Below are positions 52,021 to 60,668 of a stretch of 64,000 bases of DNA, one piece after another. Every line of letters begins with the position of its first letter. Position 1 is the stretch's first letter. Location: contig NZ_CP050451.1 in assembly GCF_014171595.1 (NCBI RefSeq), forward strand, positions 3,782,001-3,846,000, in the 5' to 3' direction. The DNA comes from Massilia sp. Se16.2.3 (GTDB taxonomy: Bacteria; Pseudomonadota; Gammaproteobacteria; Burkholderiales; Burkholderiaceae_D). The notes below the pieces were generated by a model. The model had not been told where the DNA came from, did no database searches, and worked only from the letters and a program-made list of their open reading frames with translations. A program made the position numbers and the translations under genes.

Positions 52021-53415
52021 CTAGCGACCCGGTTCGAGCAGCGCCGCGATACGCTCCACGAATGCCCGTTCGGCGGCGACGGCATCGGGGAAGTCCTCAC
52101 CATCCTGGCGTGGCGGCACCACAATGCCGTCGACGACGAATGCGATCTCCGCGTCGGCCATCCAGCTGTCGTGACACAGCGGCTGCGCCGGCGCCGCGCC
52201 CAGCGGATACAGCAAACCGCCGGCCACCAGGCGCTTGCCCGGATGGAGCCGGTAATGGCTCATGTAGGTCGAGATCTGGAAGTAGTCCTCGCGGTCGACG
52301 TCGCCGGCGCCATGGCGACCGCGGCCCTGGAAGTGCATGCGCTTGTACTTGGTATCGAAGACCGCCACGCGCACGCCGTCCTCGTGTTCCATGACGATGT
52401 CCGGAATGATGTTGCGCTCGTAGAAGCGCCCGGCGTGCAGGAAGATGGCCGGGGATGACACCCGCCAGGCCGGGAAACTGCGTGCCAGCAGCTTGCGGAC
52501 ATAGATTTCGAACAGCTCGGCCACGTTCAGCAGGAAGCCGGGGGCGCTGCTGCTGCCCGTAGGATGCTGGCGGGCCGCGTCGAGCCTGACGATCATGGCC
52601 GCCAGCTCCAGCACCCTTCGGTAGGGCGCGAAGATCGGATTGCCCAGGCTCTTGTCCGACTGGGCCGCGGCGACGGTCGCCCGCGTCACGGGCCGGCCGG
52701 ACCGGCGCCCGGCCAGGTCCGCGCGCACGTGGGCAATGCGCCCCAGCATGCGCTTGCCGCCGTTCCGGTCGATCACCGATATCGCTTTCGCGAGCACGTC
52801 GACGATGGCCACGCTGGCCTGCTGCTCGCGCGCCACCGTCGACACCTTGCCCAGGAAGGGAATGTCGTCGCGCACCAAGCGCGCCACGTCGATGCGGCCG
52901 CGCACCACCGGGTCATGGCGGGCGACGCTGCGGTAAGCCTTGGGCAAACCCAGCAGGAAGGCCTTCTCCAGCGCCTGCACGAACATCATGTAGAGCAGCG
53001 CGCGGGCGTAGTCCATCGTCCCGGCCTCGATACGCGCGCCCGGCGAGAACCCGTCGTCGATGAAAATATCGTTCGCGAAGTTCAGCATGCGCTGCATGAA
53101 GGCATCGCCGAAGCGCGAACCGATATCGAACGCCACCTTCCCGAAGCTGAAACGCCCGACGTAGTTGCCGGTCTGGATCGTGGCCTCGGCATCGGCGCTC
53201 GCGCCCAGCGCCACCACCAGTTCCTCGTCCCGCTTGCGCCGGCTTTCCGCCGCATCCTTGCCGCCGAAGGAAAACAGGCCATTGCCGGCCGCAAGATAGG
53301 CCTCGAGGGTGACCGTCAGTCCCGCGGGCGCAGCCTTGCACGCCTTCAGCGCGGCCGCGCCATCCGCTGCTTCCGACAGGGCGCGCCGTTGGCAATTGTC
53401 TTCGACGCGAATCAT
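52021..53415 (-). CDS. mcrC: McrC-like restriction subunit with PD-(D/E)XK nuclease
   Basis: An intact 464-residue protein. The C-terminal nuclease core is visible: ERNIIPDIVMEHEDGVRVAV, then FDTKYKRMHFQGRG and REDYFQISTYMSHYRLH, giving the D...DxK pattern and the trailing QxxxY common in McrC. The N-terminal half has a winged or beta-rich region (GLTVTLEAYLAAGNGLFSFG) followed by GNYVGRFSFGKVAFDIGSRF. The start overlaps the McrB-like stop (ATGA). The partner motor binds modified DNA; this subunit should cut it. Confidence 0.86.
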   Translation of the reverse strand: MIRVEDNCQRRALSEAADGAAALKACKAAPAGLTVTLEAYLAAGNGLFSFGGKDAAESRRKRDEELVVALGASADAEATIQTGNYVGRFSFGKVAFDIGSRFGDAFMQRMLNFANDIFIDDGFSPGARIEAGTMDYARALLYMMFVQALEKAFLLGLPKAYRSVARHDPVVRGRIDVARLVRDDIPFLGKVSTVAREQQASVAIVDVLAKAISVIDRNGGKRMLGRIAHVRADLAGRRSGRPVTRATVAAAQSDKSLGNPIFAPYRRVLELAAMIVRLDAARQHPTGSSSAPGFLLNVAELFEIYVRKLLARSFPAWRVSSPAIFLHAGRFYERNIIPDIVMEHEDGVRVAVFDTKYKRMHFQGRGRHGAGDVDREDYFQISTYMSHYRLHPGKRLVAGGLLYPLGAAPAQPLCHDSWMADAEIAFVVDGIVVPPRQDGEDFPDAVAAERAFVERIAALLEPGR

Positions 53416-55127
53416 GCCGCCGGCGCGGCCTTGCCTGGGGCGCGCGACAGCGAGAAGATCTCGCGTGCGGTCTTGAGCCTGTCCTTGACCTCGCCCGCGC
53501 TGTATTCGGCGCGCAGGTACTCCGCCAGTAGCGGCTCGATGCTGGTGTCGAACAGGTCGCGCACCGAGGCCGCACTCAGGCCACGCTGGGCGAGCTTCAT
53601 GAAATAGGCATGGCCGATTTCATACGAGGCGCCCAGTTGCAGGCCCTCGCGGATGAAGGTGTTGAGTTCGCGGCAGATCTCTTCGTAGCGCTGGGCATGC
53701 TTGTGGTCGCCAAACGTGTCGCGCACGACCCCGTAGTCGCAGGCCGTCGGCACCCAGGCGAAACGACGGCGCAGCGCCATGTCGAAGCTGTCGATGCTGC
53801 GGTCGATGTCGTTCATCGTGCCGATGAAGACCACGTTGGCGGGCACGCCGAAGTCCGGATCCTCTCCCTCTTTCGCCAGGTAGCTGTACTGGGTCTTCAC
53901 GCGCAGTCCGGTCTCCCTGCCCTCGCGGTCGACATCGATGCGCTTGGAGTCCTCGAGGCAAACCAGCACCTCGCCCAGCACGCGCGACAGTTCCGCGCGG
54001 TTGATCTCGTCCACCACGAAATAGAAGGCCCGCGGTGCGGTTCCCGCCAGCCTGTCCGCCCGCAGGGCGTCCATCGCGCGTTTGCAGAACAGCTTGAACA
54101 CGCCCGGCTTGACCACGAGGTCGATGCCGCTGCCGGCGGGGACGGGTTTGAGCCCTTCGATGAAGTCCTCATAGGAGTAACTCGGATGGAACTGGACGAT
54201 TTCACGCATCTCCGCGAGCGCGCGCCCTTCCAGCATGGCGCGCCTGGCGATGGCCTCGGTGACCATGTGGGTCTTGCCGGTGCCGGGCGGACCGTAGAAG
54301 ATCGTGTTCTTGTGCTCGAACTCGATGGTGGTGCCGAAGCGCTGGTACAGGAAATTCGTCAGCTTCTGGCTGATCTCGAATTCGAGGCTCAGTCGACCAT
54401 TGTCGCCGTCACGCCCCCAGGACCGCAGCGTTTCGCGGTCCCAGGTGCAGGTATCCTCGGGGCTGATGTTCCAGGCGGCCGTGAGGGCGCGCTTGATCGC
54501 TTCGGTTGCCTTGTAGCCTTCGAGCTCGTCTTCGTCAAGTTTCAGCAGGCGGCCGATCCTGCGGATCACCTCGCCCTTGTACAGGGCAAGCAGGCGTCCC
54601 GGGTTGTACATGTAGGCGACCTTGCGGGCGAAGTTGATCTCCAGCGGGCTCAGGTCGTCGCGGTCTGCGTAAGCGGCCAACGCGACCAGCACCGGCCTCA
54701 CCTCGCTCTCGAAATACTTCTGCGCCTTCGCTTGCGACACCGGCTCGGCATTGCCTTCGGCACTGGCCTGGCCTGCGATCCGGAACAGGGTTCCGGCCGC
54801 CCCGGCCCCGGCCTTCGCCCGCGTGCGGAACACGCCGTAACCGTTGCTGCTGGCTGCGCGGAACCGGCCACAGTGCGTGGTCTGGCGCTCGATCAGGTAA
54901 GTAAAATAAGGCTGGCCTCCCTCGTCGAGCAGGCCCGTATAGCGGTCGAGCGGCATCTCGGCGATCGGGACGCTGTTCTTCCAGTCGAGGAACAGGCGCC
55001 ATTCTTTCTCGACCACCGGTTTCAGCGGCTCGCGCTTGAAGCTGTCCCATTCCCGCTTCAAGGCAGCGAGGCTGTTCTCCGGGTTCGTGTTCATATCGTT
55101 CATCTCGTTCGGTTCCTTGTCCATCAT
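53412..55127 (-). CDS. mcrB: McrB-like AAA+ NTPase of a type IV restriction system
   Basis: An intact 571-residue protein. The AAA+ domain begins near residue 275: Walker A TIFYGPPGTGKTHMVTEAIA, Walker B AFYFVVDEINRAELSRVLGE, and GTMNDIDRSIDSFDMALRRR, the place of the McrB GTP-specificity motif (NTAD in E. coli). FHPSYSYEDFIEGLKPV is another McrB signature. The N-terminal 270 residues, presumed to recognise the DNA target, have no EVE, SRA or DUF3578 pattern that I can name. Four-base overlaps with both neighbours show tight coupling. Confidence 0.88.
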   Translation of the reverse strand: MMDKEPNEMNDMNTNPENSLAALKREWDSFKREPLKPVVEKEWRLFLDWKNSVPIAEMPLDRYTGLLDEGGQPYFTYLIERQTTHCGRFRAASSNGYGVFRTRAKAGAGAAGTLFRIAGQASAEGNAEPVSQAKAQKYFESEVRPVLVALAAYADRDDLSPLEINFARKVAYMYNPGRLLALYKGEVIRRIGRLLKLDEDELEGYKATEAIKRALTAAWNISPEDTCTWDRETLRSWGRDGDNGRLSLEFEISQKLTNFLYQRFGTTIEFEHKNTIFYGPPGTGKTHMVTEAIARRAMLEGRALAEMREIVQFHPSYSYEDFIEGLKPVPAGSGIDLVVKPGVFKLFCKRAMDALRADRLAGTAPRAFYFVVDEINRAELSRVLGEVLVCLEDSKRIDVDREGRETGLRVKTQYSYLAKEGEDPDFGVPANVVFIGTMNDIDRSIDSFDMALRRRFAWVPTACDYGVVRDTFGDHKHAQRYEEICRELNTFIREGLQLGASYEIGHAYFMKLAQRGLSAASVRDLFDTSIEPLLAEYLRAEYSAGEVKDRLKTAREIFSLSRAPGKAAPAA

Positions 55128-55726
55128 GCCCCCGCCAGTAGCGCGCGCGCCGCGATCACGCGCCCGTAGGCGGCGTCGGCATCGAAGCCCTCGATCAGCA
55201 GCGTGAGGATCTCTTGCGCCTCCTCGTCGCTCACCTTGCTGTAGGCCTGGCGGTTGCCCTTGAAGTGCTGATAGCGCAGATCCAGTGCTTTGGCTTCCGT
55301 GCGGCGCTTGCGCGGCGTGACGGCACGCCGGGCTTCGATCACGTAGGCATCCAGCTGCGCCTGTGCGGTCGACCAGTCGAATTGCGCCACCGCCTGCTTG
55401 TCCGCCTCCCAGTCGCCCTTGTACCCCTCGCTGGGCCGGCCGCGCGCCTTGCTCACTGCCAGGCAGGCGAGAGTCGGATAGCCGTTCAGCAGGCAGAAAC
55501 GCTCCACGAACAGCAGCTTCATGCCAATGCCGATCGGTACGGCGCGCTGGAGTTCGGCGTCGTTCGCATCGAGCGCGCGCGCCTGCTGGAGGATGTCCGA
55601 ATAGAAGACGGGAGCCCCGCCGGTAGCATGGGCATGCGTCACGAGGGCCGTGTACAGGCGCGTGCCGACGTGGATATCGTTGAGGGTGAAGTCGGAGAAG
55701 TCGAGGGCTGCCTGGGGAGTTGCCAT
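55124..55726 (-). CDS. Unknown first protein of the McrBC-like operon
   Basis: An intact 200-residue, cytosolic protein. Segments include DFTLNDIHVGTRLYTALVTH, APVFYSDILQQARALDANDA and FCLLNGYPTLACLAVSKARG followed by RPSEGY. The last pattern (N-x-P-x-L-x-x-L-x-V-x-x-x-x-G-x-P) recalls a small domain I associate with other defence-linked proteins, but I cannot name it with certainty. It overlaps the McrB-like gene by four bases and is the first gene of the operon, so it may be a specificity factor, sensor or control protein for the restriction pair. Confidence 0.7.
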   Translation of the reverse strand: MATPQAALDFSDFTLNDIHVGTRLYTALVTHAHATGGAPVFYSDILQQARALDANDAELQRAVPIGIGMKLLFVERFCLLNGYPTLACLAVSKARGRPSEGYKGDWEADKQAVAQFDWSTAQAQLDAYVIEARRAVTPRKRRTEAKALDLRYQHFKGNRQAYSKVSDEEAQEILTLLIEGFDADAAYGRVIAARALLAGA

Positions 55727-56005
55727 GTGCGCTTTCGGGAGACGGTTGACTGCTGCCGGGTGGCCGGCAGCTTATGTTCTAAAAACTATACCATTGCCAG
55801 AGGGAAATTTCCATCGCTGTCGTTGCACCCAGGTGGGTGCTGGGGCGCTGTTGGCATCGATATATGTCGAGAAACCATCGTAGTCGACGGCGCGACAGGG
55901 GGTGTCGCGCCGCGGACACGACCGGACGGAGCCGCCGTGTACATATTTGTTGACAAATTAGCCAGCCACCGCGATATTGCCCGCAATCACCATTCATTTC
56001 ACCCC

Positions 56006-57163
56006 ATGCTCACTGTCGACACCCCTGCGAGCAGTTCCTGTACCGACGCCGGCGCACCGCTGGCCCTTGCTGCTCCCGCGCTCCCGCGCGTCTTTCACTT
56101 TCGCTTCACCGGCAGCGGAAGGGAATATTTCCGCATCTGGGTCGTCAACCTGCTCCTGAGCCTGGCCACGCTGGGCATCTATTCAGCCTGGGCCAAGGTG
56201 CGCCGCCTCGCGTATTTCGACCGCAGCACGCTGCTTGCCGGCGCCCGCTTCGACTTCCACGGCCAGCCCACCGCCATCCTGCGTGGGCGCGTGCTGGCCG
56301 TGGTGCTGCTTGCGCTGTACAACTACGCCTTCGGCTTCTCGCTTGTCTTCGGCCTGGCAAGCGTCGCCATGCTGCTGCTGGCGCTGCCGTACATGATGCG
56401 TGGCGCGCTGCGCTTCCGACTGGGAAACACGTCCTGGCGCGGGTTGCGCTTCCGATTCACGGGCTCTGTCCCCCACGCCTACCGTAGCTACCTGTCGCCG
56501 ATTACCGTCTTCCTGCTGCCGGGCGTGGTGGTGGCTGTCATGGGGCAGACCCCCTGGTCCGCCCTGCCTGTGCTGCTCTACCTCGGCTGGCCCGCAATGT
56601 ATGCCGCGATGAAGCGCTACCAGTACGGGCACGTCGCCTTTGGCGACCAGCACACCACGACCGAACTGCCGACCGGGCCGTTCTTCGGGATCTACCTCCG
56701 CGGCCTGCTGCTCGCGTCCTGCCTCATCGTCCTTTTCATGGGGCTGGGCCTGCTCAGCATCCCGCTGCAAAAAGTGTTTGCCGCGGAGACAGCAGTCATG
56801 GCGATCGGCGTGGCCGGTTCCCTGGCGAGCGCTGTCGTGGCCTACCTGCTGCTCGGCCCGTACCAGCAGGTACGCACGCTCAACCTCTGCCTGCCGCGCA
56901 CCAGCTTTCCCGGCGTCCGTTTCGTCTCCACCTTGACGGCGCGGGGCTACGCTCGCCTCCAGCTCAAGAACCTGGTCCTGACCCTGCTGAGCCTTGGCTT
57001 GTATCGCCCGTTCGCGGTGGTCAGCGCCTACCGCTACCGGCTGGCCCACCTGGCGCTCGAAGTCGACGATGGTTTCGACCACATCCTCTCGAGCGCCGGT
57101 ACGGACGGCGGCGCCGCAGGCGACAGCAGCGCCGACCTCCTCGGTATCGATCTTTCCTGGTGA
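56006..57163 (+). CDS. DUF898 (YjgN-like) integral membrane protein
   Basis: An intact 385-residue protein. DUF898 landmarks are FHFRFTGSGREYFRIWVVNL, LATLGIYSAWAKVRRLAYFD and, in the second half, YARLQLKNLVLTLLSLGLYR followed by PFAVVSAYRY. There are about eight membrane segments. The start at 56006 leaves a short soluble N-terminus. The stop overlaps a possible GTG start of the M48 peptidase and lies five bases before its ATG, so the two are coupled. Neighbouring DUF898 and M48 genes are a pairing I have seen in other proteobacteria; the function is unknown. Confidence 0.88.
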   Translation: MLTVDTPASSSCTDAGAPLALAAPALPRVFHFRFTGSGREYFRIWVVNLLLSLATLGIYSAWAKVRRLAYFDRSTLLAGARFDFHGQPTAILRGRVLAVVLLALYNYAFGFSLVFGLASVAMLLLALPYMMRGALRFRLGNTSWRGLRFRFTGSVPHAYRSYLSPITVFLLPGVVVAVMGQTPWSALPVLLYLGWPAMYAAMKRYQYGHVAFGDQHTTTELPTGPFFGIYLRGLLLASCLIVLFMGLGLLSIPLQKVFAAETAVMAIGVAGSLASAVVAYLLLGPYQQVRTLNLCLPRTSFPGVRFVSTLTARGYARLQLKNLVLTLLSLGLYRPFAVVSAYRYRLAHLALEVDDGFDHILSSAGTDGGAAGDSSADLLGIDLSW

Positions 57164-57168
57164 CCGCC

Positions 57169-58227
57169 ATGCACGCCGCAACCTATTTCGACGGGCGCAG
57201 CGCCCGCGCCCATGCCGTGGAACTGACGGCGGACGACGAGCGTCTCTTCCTGCATGGCGAAGCCGAAAAAACCTATCCCACGCGGACCACGCGCCTGGCC
57301 GAGCCTTTCGAGCACGGCGCGCTGACGCTGTATTTCGACGACGGCGCGCGCTGCGAAGTGGCCGACGCGGGCACCGGCACGGCACTGCGCGTGGCGCTCG
57401 GCTACCGGCCATCGCGCGTGGTGCGCCTGTCCCGGCATACACGGGCCGCCCTGCTGGCGCTGGTACTGCTGGTGTCGCTCATCCCGGCGACGCTGTTCTG
57501 GGGCGTGCCCGCCGCGACCGTCCATATCGCCGCCGCGCTGCCGCCCTCGGTCGACGAGACCCCTGGGCGAGAGTGCCCTCAAGGCCCTGCACGCCAGCCG
57601 CACGCTGCAGGACAGCCGCCTGAGCGACGAGTGGCTGGCCGAAGTCCATGCGGCGCTGGCGCGGGTAGCGCCGGCCGACACGCCGGTACGGCTGCTGGTA
57701 CGCAAGTCGGACCGCCTGGGTGCGAATGCCATTGCGCTGCCAGGCGGGACCATCGTCGTCTCCGACCTGATGGTGCGCCTGGTCGTCGGCAAGGCTGGCG
57801 AATTCGGCGACGCCCAGAAAGCGCAGCTGGCCGGCGTGCTCGCCCACGAGATCGGCCACGTGCGCATGCGCCACGGCACCCGCATCCTGGCCGGTTCGTC
57901 CCTGTCCGCGGCATTGGCTGCGGCGCTGTTCGGCGACTTCAGCACGGTGGGCGGCTTGCCTGCCGTGTTTGCCAGCATGAGCTATTCGCGCGACATGGAG
58001 TCCGAAGCGGACGAGTACGCGATCGCCCTGCTGCGGGAACGGGGAATCTCGACGCTGCCGCTGGCCGACCTGCTCGAGCGCATCGACGGGGCGGCCTGGC
58101 TGACGAAGAGAGCGAAGAAGATGCGCCGAACTGGCTCTGGCAAGCGGTCGACAGTTTCACGAGCACCCATCCGATGACGGCGGAACGCGTGGCGCGCCTG
58201 CGCAGCGCAGCCCGTCCCGGCGACTGA
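57169..58227 (+). CDS. M48-family metallopeptidase, membrane-anchored (two frameshifts)
   Basis: About 352 residues. An N-terminal domain of about 85 residues (TYFDGRSARAHAVELTADDE) precedes a membrane helix (RAALLALVLLVSLIPATLFW). The peptidase domain has LAGVLAHEIGHVRMRHGTRI, the zinc site, and ESEADEYAIALL, the third ligand. Frame changes lie at CCCC near 57561 (restoring DETLGESALKALHASR) and near 58105. The ATG at 57169 is used here; a GTG at 57160 overlapping the previous stop is possible. Likely a periplasm-facing protease involved with its DUF898 partner. Confidence 0.82.
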   Translation: MHAATYFDGRSARAHAVELTADDERLFLHGEAEKTYPTRTTRLAEPFEHGALTLYFDDGARCEVADAGTGTALRVALGYRPSRVVRLSRHTRAALLALVLLVSLIPATLFWGVPAATVHIAAALPPSVDETPGRECPQGPARQPHAAGQPPERRVAGRSPCGAGAGSAGRHAGTAAGTQVGPPGCECHCAARRDHRRLRPDGAPGRRQGWRIRRRPESAAGRRARPRDRPRAHAPRHPHPGRFVPVRGIGCGAVRRLQHGGRLACRVCQHELFARHGVRSGRVRDRPAAGTGNLDAAAGRPARAHRRGGLADEESEEDAPNWLWQAVDSFTSTHPMTAERVARLRSAARPGD

Positions 58228-58242
58228 CCAGCGCGGACCTGT

Positions 58243-60210
58243 TTATGCCGGCCGGCGCCGATGGAAGGTCAGCGGGCTGTAGGGCACGGCGGACGGCGGC
58301 GGCGAGCGCAGGATGCCGGGCTTCATCGCGCCGACGACGTGCATCTCGCAAGGCTTGCAGTCAAAGCGCAGCGTGTAGGTGTCCTCGCCGGTGCTCAAGG
58401 TCATCGGCTCGGCCTTGACCTGGCCCTGCACGCCCTGCACGCCCTTGGCCTGCTTCGGGCACAGGTTGAACGAGAAGCGCAGGCAGTGCTTGGTGATCAT
58501 CAGCGACACCTCGCCCGGCTCCTGGTGCGCCTCGTAGGCCGCGTCGATCAGGCCGACGCCGTGCTTGCGGTAGAACGTCCTCGCCTTTTCGTTGTAGACG
58601 TTGGCGAGATAAGACAGCTGGGTTGCCGGATAGACGGCGGGCGGCTCGGCTGGTGCCTTGCGCTCCGGCCGCTCCCAGGCGGCCAGGCGCGCCGCCTCGT
58701 GGGCCGCCACCGCATCGCGGCGCAGCGCGTTGATGGCGGCGGCCGGCACGAACCGGGGCTGCGACAGTTCCAGCGCGATGCCGTCGGCTTCGAACATCGT
58801 GTTGCCCAGCCTGGTCAGGCTGGTGCGCAGCGCGGCGTCGGCCTGCTCGGCGTTGTGCGCGCGCTGCAGCGCCAGCTGCGCGCTCGTTCTCGTTTCGATG
58901 CCATCCTCGTCGCGCAGGGTCAATGCAAGACCGCCATCGAGCTCCGACAGCGTCAGGTGCAGGGACACCTTGCGGTCGGCCGAGCGCTTGTTCAGCGCCG
59001 CTTCCCATTGGTGGTCGCGGTTGCGGTGGACCTGCGTGCCCGGTTTCAGGCCGGGCAAAGCGCTGACCGGCTCGTTCGGGAACACGCGCCAGCGCTGGCC
59101 CTCGTCGCTCTCGCCCAGCTTCTGCACCGTGTTGACCCCGATGCCCACGCTGGAGCGCTTGTTCATGTAGTTCAGGCCGTCGCCATTCGCCAGCGGCGCG
59201 TCCGTCATCATCTCGATGAAATCCGGGCCGACTTTCGTGACGGCGCCGACCAGCACGCCGAGGTACTTCGGCGAATCGAAGGCGCCGATGTCTTCCTGGC
59301 GTCCTTGGGCGAAGTAGTCGGTGTGGCCGCGGTTGAAGTTCTTGTCGACGTCCGGCGTGAAAAAGACTTGCGTGTGTCCGCTGGCGGCGCGCACGAAACC
59401 GGCGCGGCGCTCGAGGATCTCGTCGAGCAGGAGGCGGTAGTGGGCCGTGATGTTCTTCACGTAGCCCATGTCCTTGTAGCGGCCCTCGATCTTGAAGGAG
59501 CGGATGCCGGCGTCGATCAGCGCTTCCAGGTTGCGGCTCTGGTCATTGTCCTTCATCGACAGCAGGTGCTTGTCGTAGGCGACGACGCCGCCTTTCGCAT
59601 CCGTCAGCGTGTAGGGCAGGCGGCAGGCCTGGGAACAGTCGCCGCGGTTGGCGCTGCGGCCCGTGTCCGCATGCGAGATATAGCACTGCCCGGAGAACGC
59701 GACGCACAGGGCGCCATGGATGAAGTACTCGAGCGGCGTATCCACCTGCGCACGGATCTCGCGGATCTGTTTGACTGTCAGCTCGCGCGCCAGCACCAGC
59801 TGGGAGAAGCCGACGTCGCCGAGGAACTTCGCCTTCTCCACCGTGCGGATGTCGCACTGGGTACTGGCGTGCAGCTGGATCGGCGGCAGGTCCAGTTCCA
59901 GCAGGCCCATGTCCTGGACGATCAGCGCATCGACACCCGCTTCGTAGAGCTGCCAGATCTGCTGGCGCGCCAGATCGAGCTCGGCGTCGTGCATGATTGT
60001 GTTCATCGTGACGAAAATGCGCGCGCGGTAGCGGTGCGCGAACTGCACCAGGCTGGCGATGTCTTCGAGGGAGTTGCTGGCATTGTGGCGGGCGCCAAAG
60101 GCCGGGCCGCCGATGTAGACGGCATCGGCGCCATGCAGGATCGCCTCGCGGCCGATCTCGGCGGTTTTGGCGGGCGACAGCAGTTCGAGCTGGTGGTCAA
60201 GCAGAGACAT
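58243..60210 (-). CDS. rlhA: U32 peptidase-family 23S rRNA hydroxylation protein RlhA
   Basis: An intact 655-residue protein, close to the length of E. coli RlhA (formerly YdcP). The N-terminus ELLSPAKTAEIGREAILHGA and the U32 signature EYFIHGALCVAFSGQCYISH with RSANRGDCSQACRLPYTL are clear. The later KIEGRYKDMGYVKNITAHYR and a C-terminal CKPCEMHVVG pair of cysteines complete the set. RlhA is needed for hydroxylation of C2501 in 23S rRNA. The shorter paralogue TrhP acts on tRNA; length argues for RlhA here. It stands alone, convergent with the M48 gene. Confidence 0.88.
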   Translation of the reverse strand: MSLLDHQLELLSPAKTAEIGREAILHGADAVYIGGPAFGARHNASNSLEDIASLVQFAHRYRARIFVTMNTIMHDAELDLARQQIWQLYEAGVDALIVQDMGLLELDLPPIQLHASTQCDIRTVEKAKFLGDVGFSQLVLARELTVKQIREIRAQVDTPLEYFIHGALCVAFSGQCYISHADTGRSANRGDCSQACRLPYTLTDAKGGVVAYDKHLLSMKDNDQSRNLEALIDAGIRSFKIEGRYKDMGYVKNITAHYRLLLDEILERRAGFVRAASGHTQVFFTPDVDKNFNRGHTDYFAQGRQEDIGAFDSPKYLGVLVGAVTKVGPDFIEMMTDAPLANGDGLNYMNKRSSVGIGVNTVQKLGESDEGQRWRVFPNEPVSALPGLKPGTQVHRNRDHQWEAALNKRSADRKVSLHLTLSELDGGLALTLRDEDGIETRTSAQLALQRAHNAEQADAALRTSLTRLGNTMFEADGIALELSQPRFVPAAAINALRRDAVAAHEAARLAAWERPERKAPAEPPAVYPATQLSYLANVYNEKARTFYRKHGVGLIDAAYEAHQEPGEVSLMITKHCLRFSFNLCPKQAKGVQGVQGQVKAEPMTLSTGEDTYTLRFDCKPCEMHVVGAMKPGILRSPPPSAVPYSPLTFHRRRPA

Positions 60211-60668
60211 GGCGCATTCCTCGTCGACGGAGACGGAAATTATAGCGGCGCGGGTGAACGCTGTCATGGGTGGGCGTGCGGGGTGGGCTTGGCTGATCGG
60301 CTGTGCACGTTGCGGTGGCGTTCAGCTGGCGCTGACGGCCGCAACCGCTCGTCAGCGGCAGCAACCGTAGGGTGGGCATCCCGTGGTGAAGCCGGCAGAG
60401 AGGCCATCGGCCTCAATGCCCCACGCGGATCAGATCCGGCCGCGAACGCGATTGGCAGCAGAGCGCTGGCGGCATGCAAGGGGATGACATCCGTTGGCGG
60501 GGCTGTTGCCTGAGCGGCTAACGGTGCCTTGGGTCCGCGTGGGCACGGGGTGCCCACCCTACGGACGAAGCCGCGGGCTCGCGGTGACGAAGACCGCGAG
60601 GCGTCAGCCACCGTGGGCGGACACGCGTACCTGACGAAGACCGGGCGGGGCCGGAGTGCCGGGCCGTC
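60211..60668. other. Intergenic region holding an inverted-repeat element
   Basis: This 458-bp gap between two minus-strand genes holds the element at 60365-60564 and, at its low end, the promoter region of the rlhA gene. No coding frame with a recognisable domain was seen. Confidence 0.5.
60365..60564. repeat. Inverted-repeat element with GTAGGGTGGGCA ends
   Basis: CCGTAGGGTGGGCA at 60365-60378 is exactly inverted at 60551-60564, and the match continues for seven more bases with one mismatch (20 of 21 in all). The 200-bp unit has no reading frame of interest. Ends of this sequence are common in intergenic repeats of related genomes to my recollection, which I cannot verify here. Confidence 0.55.
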
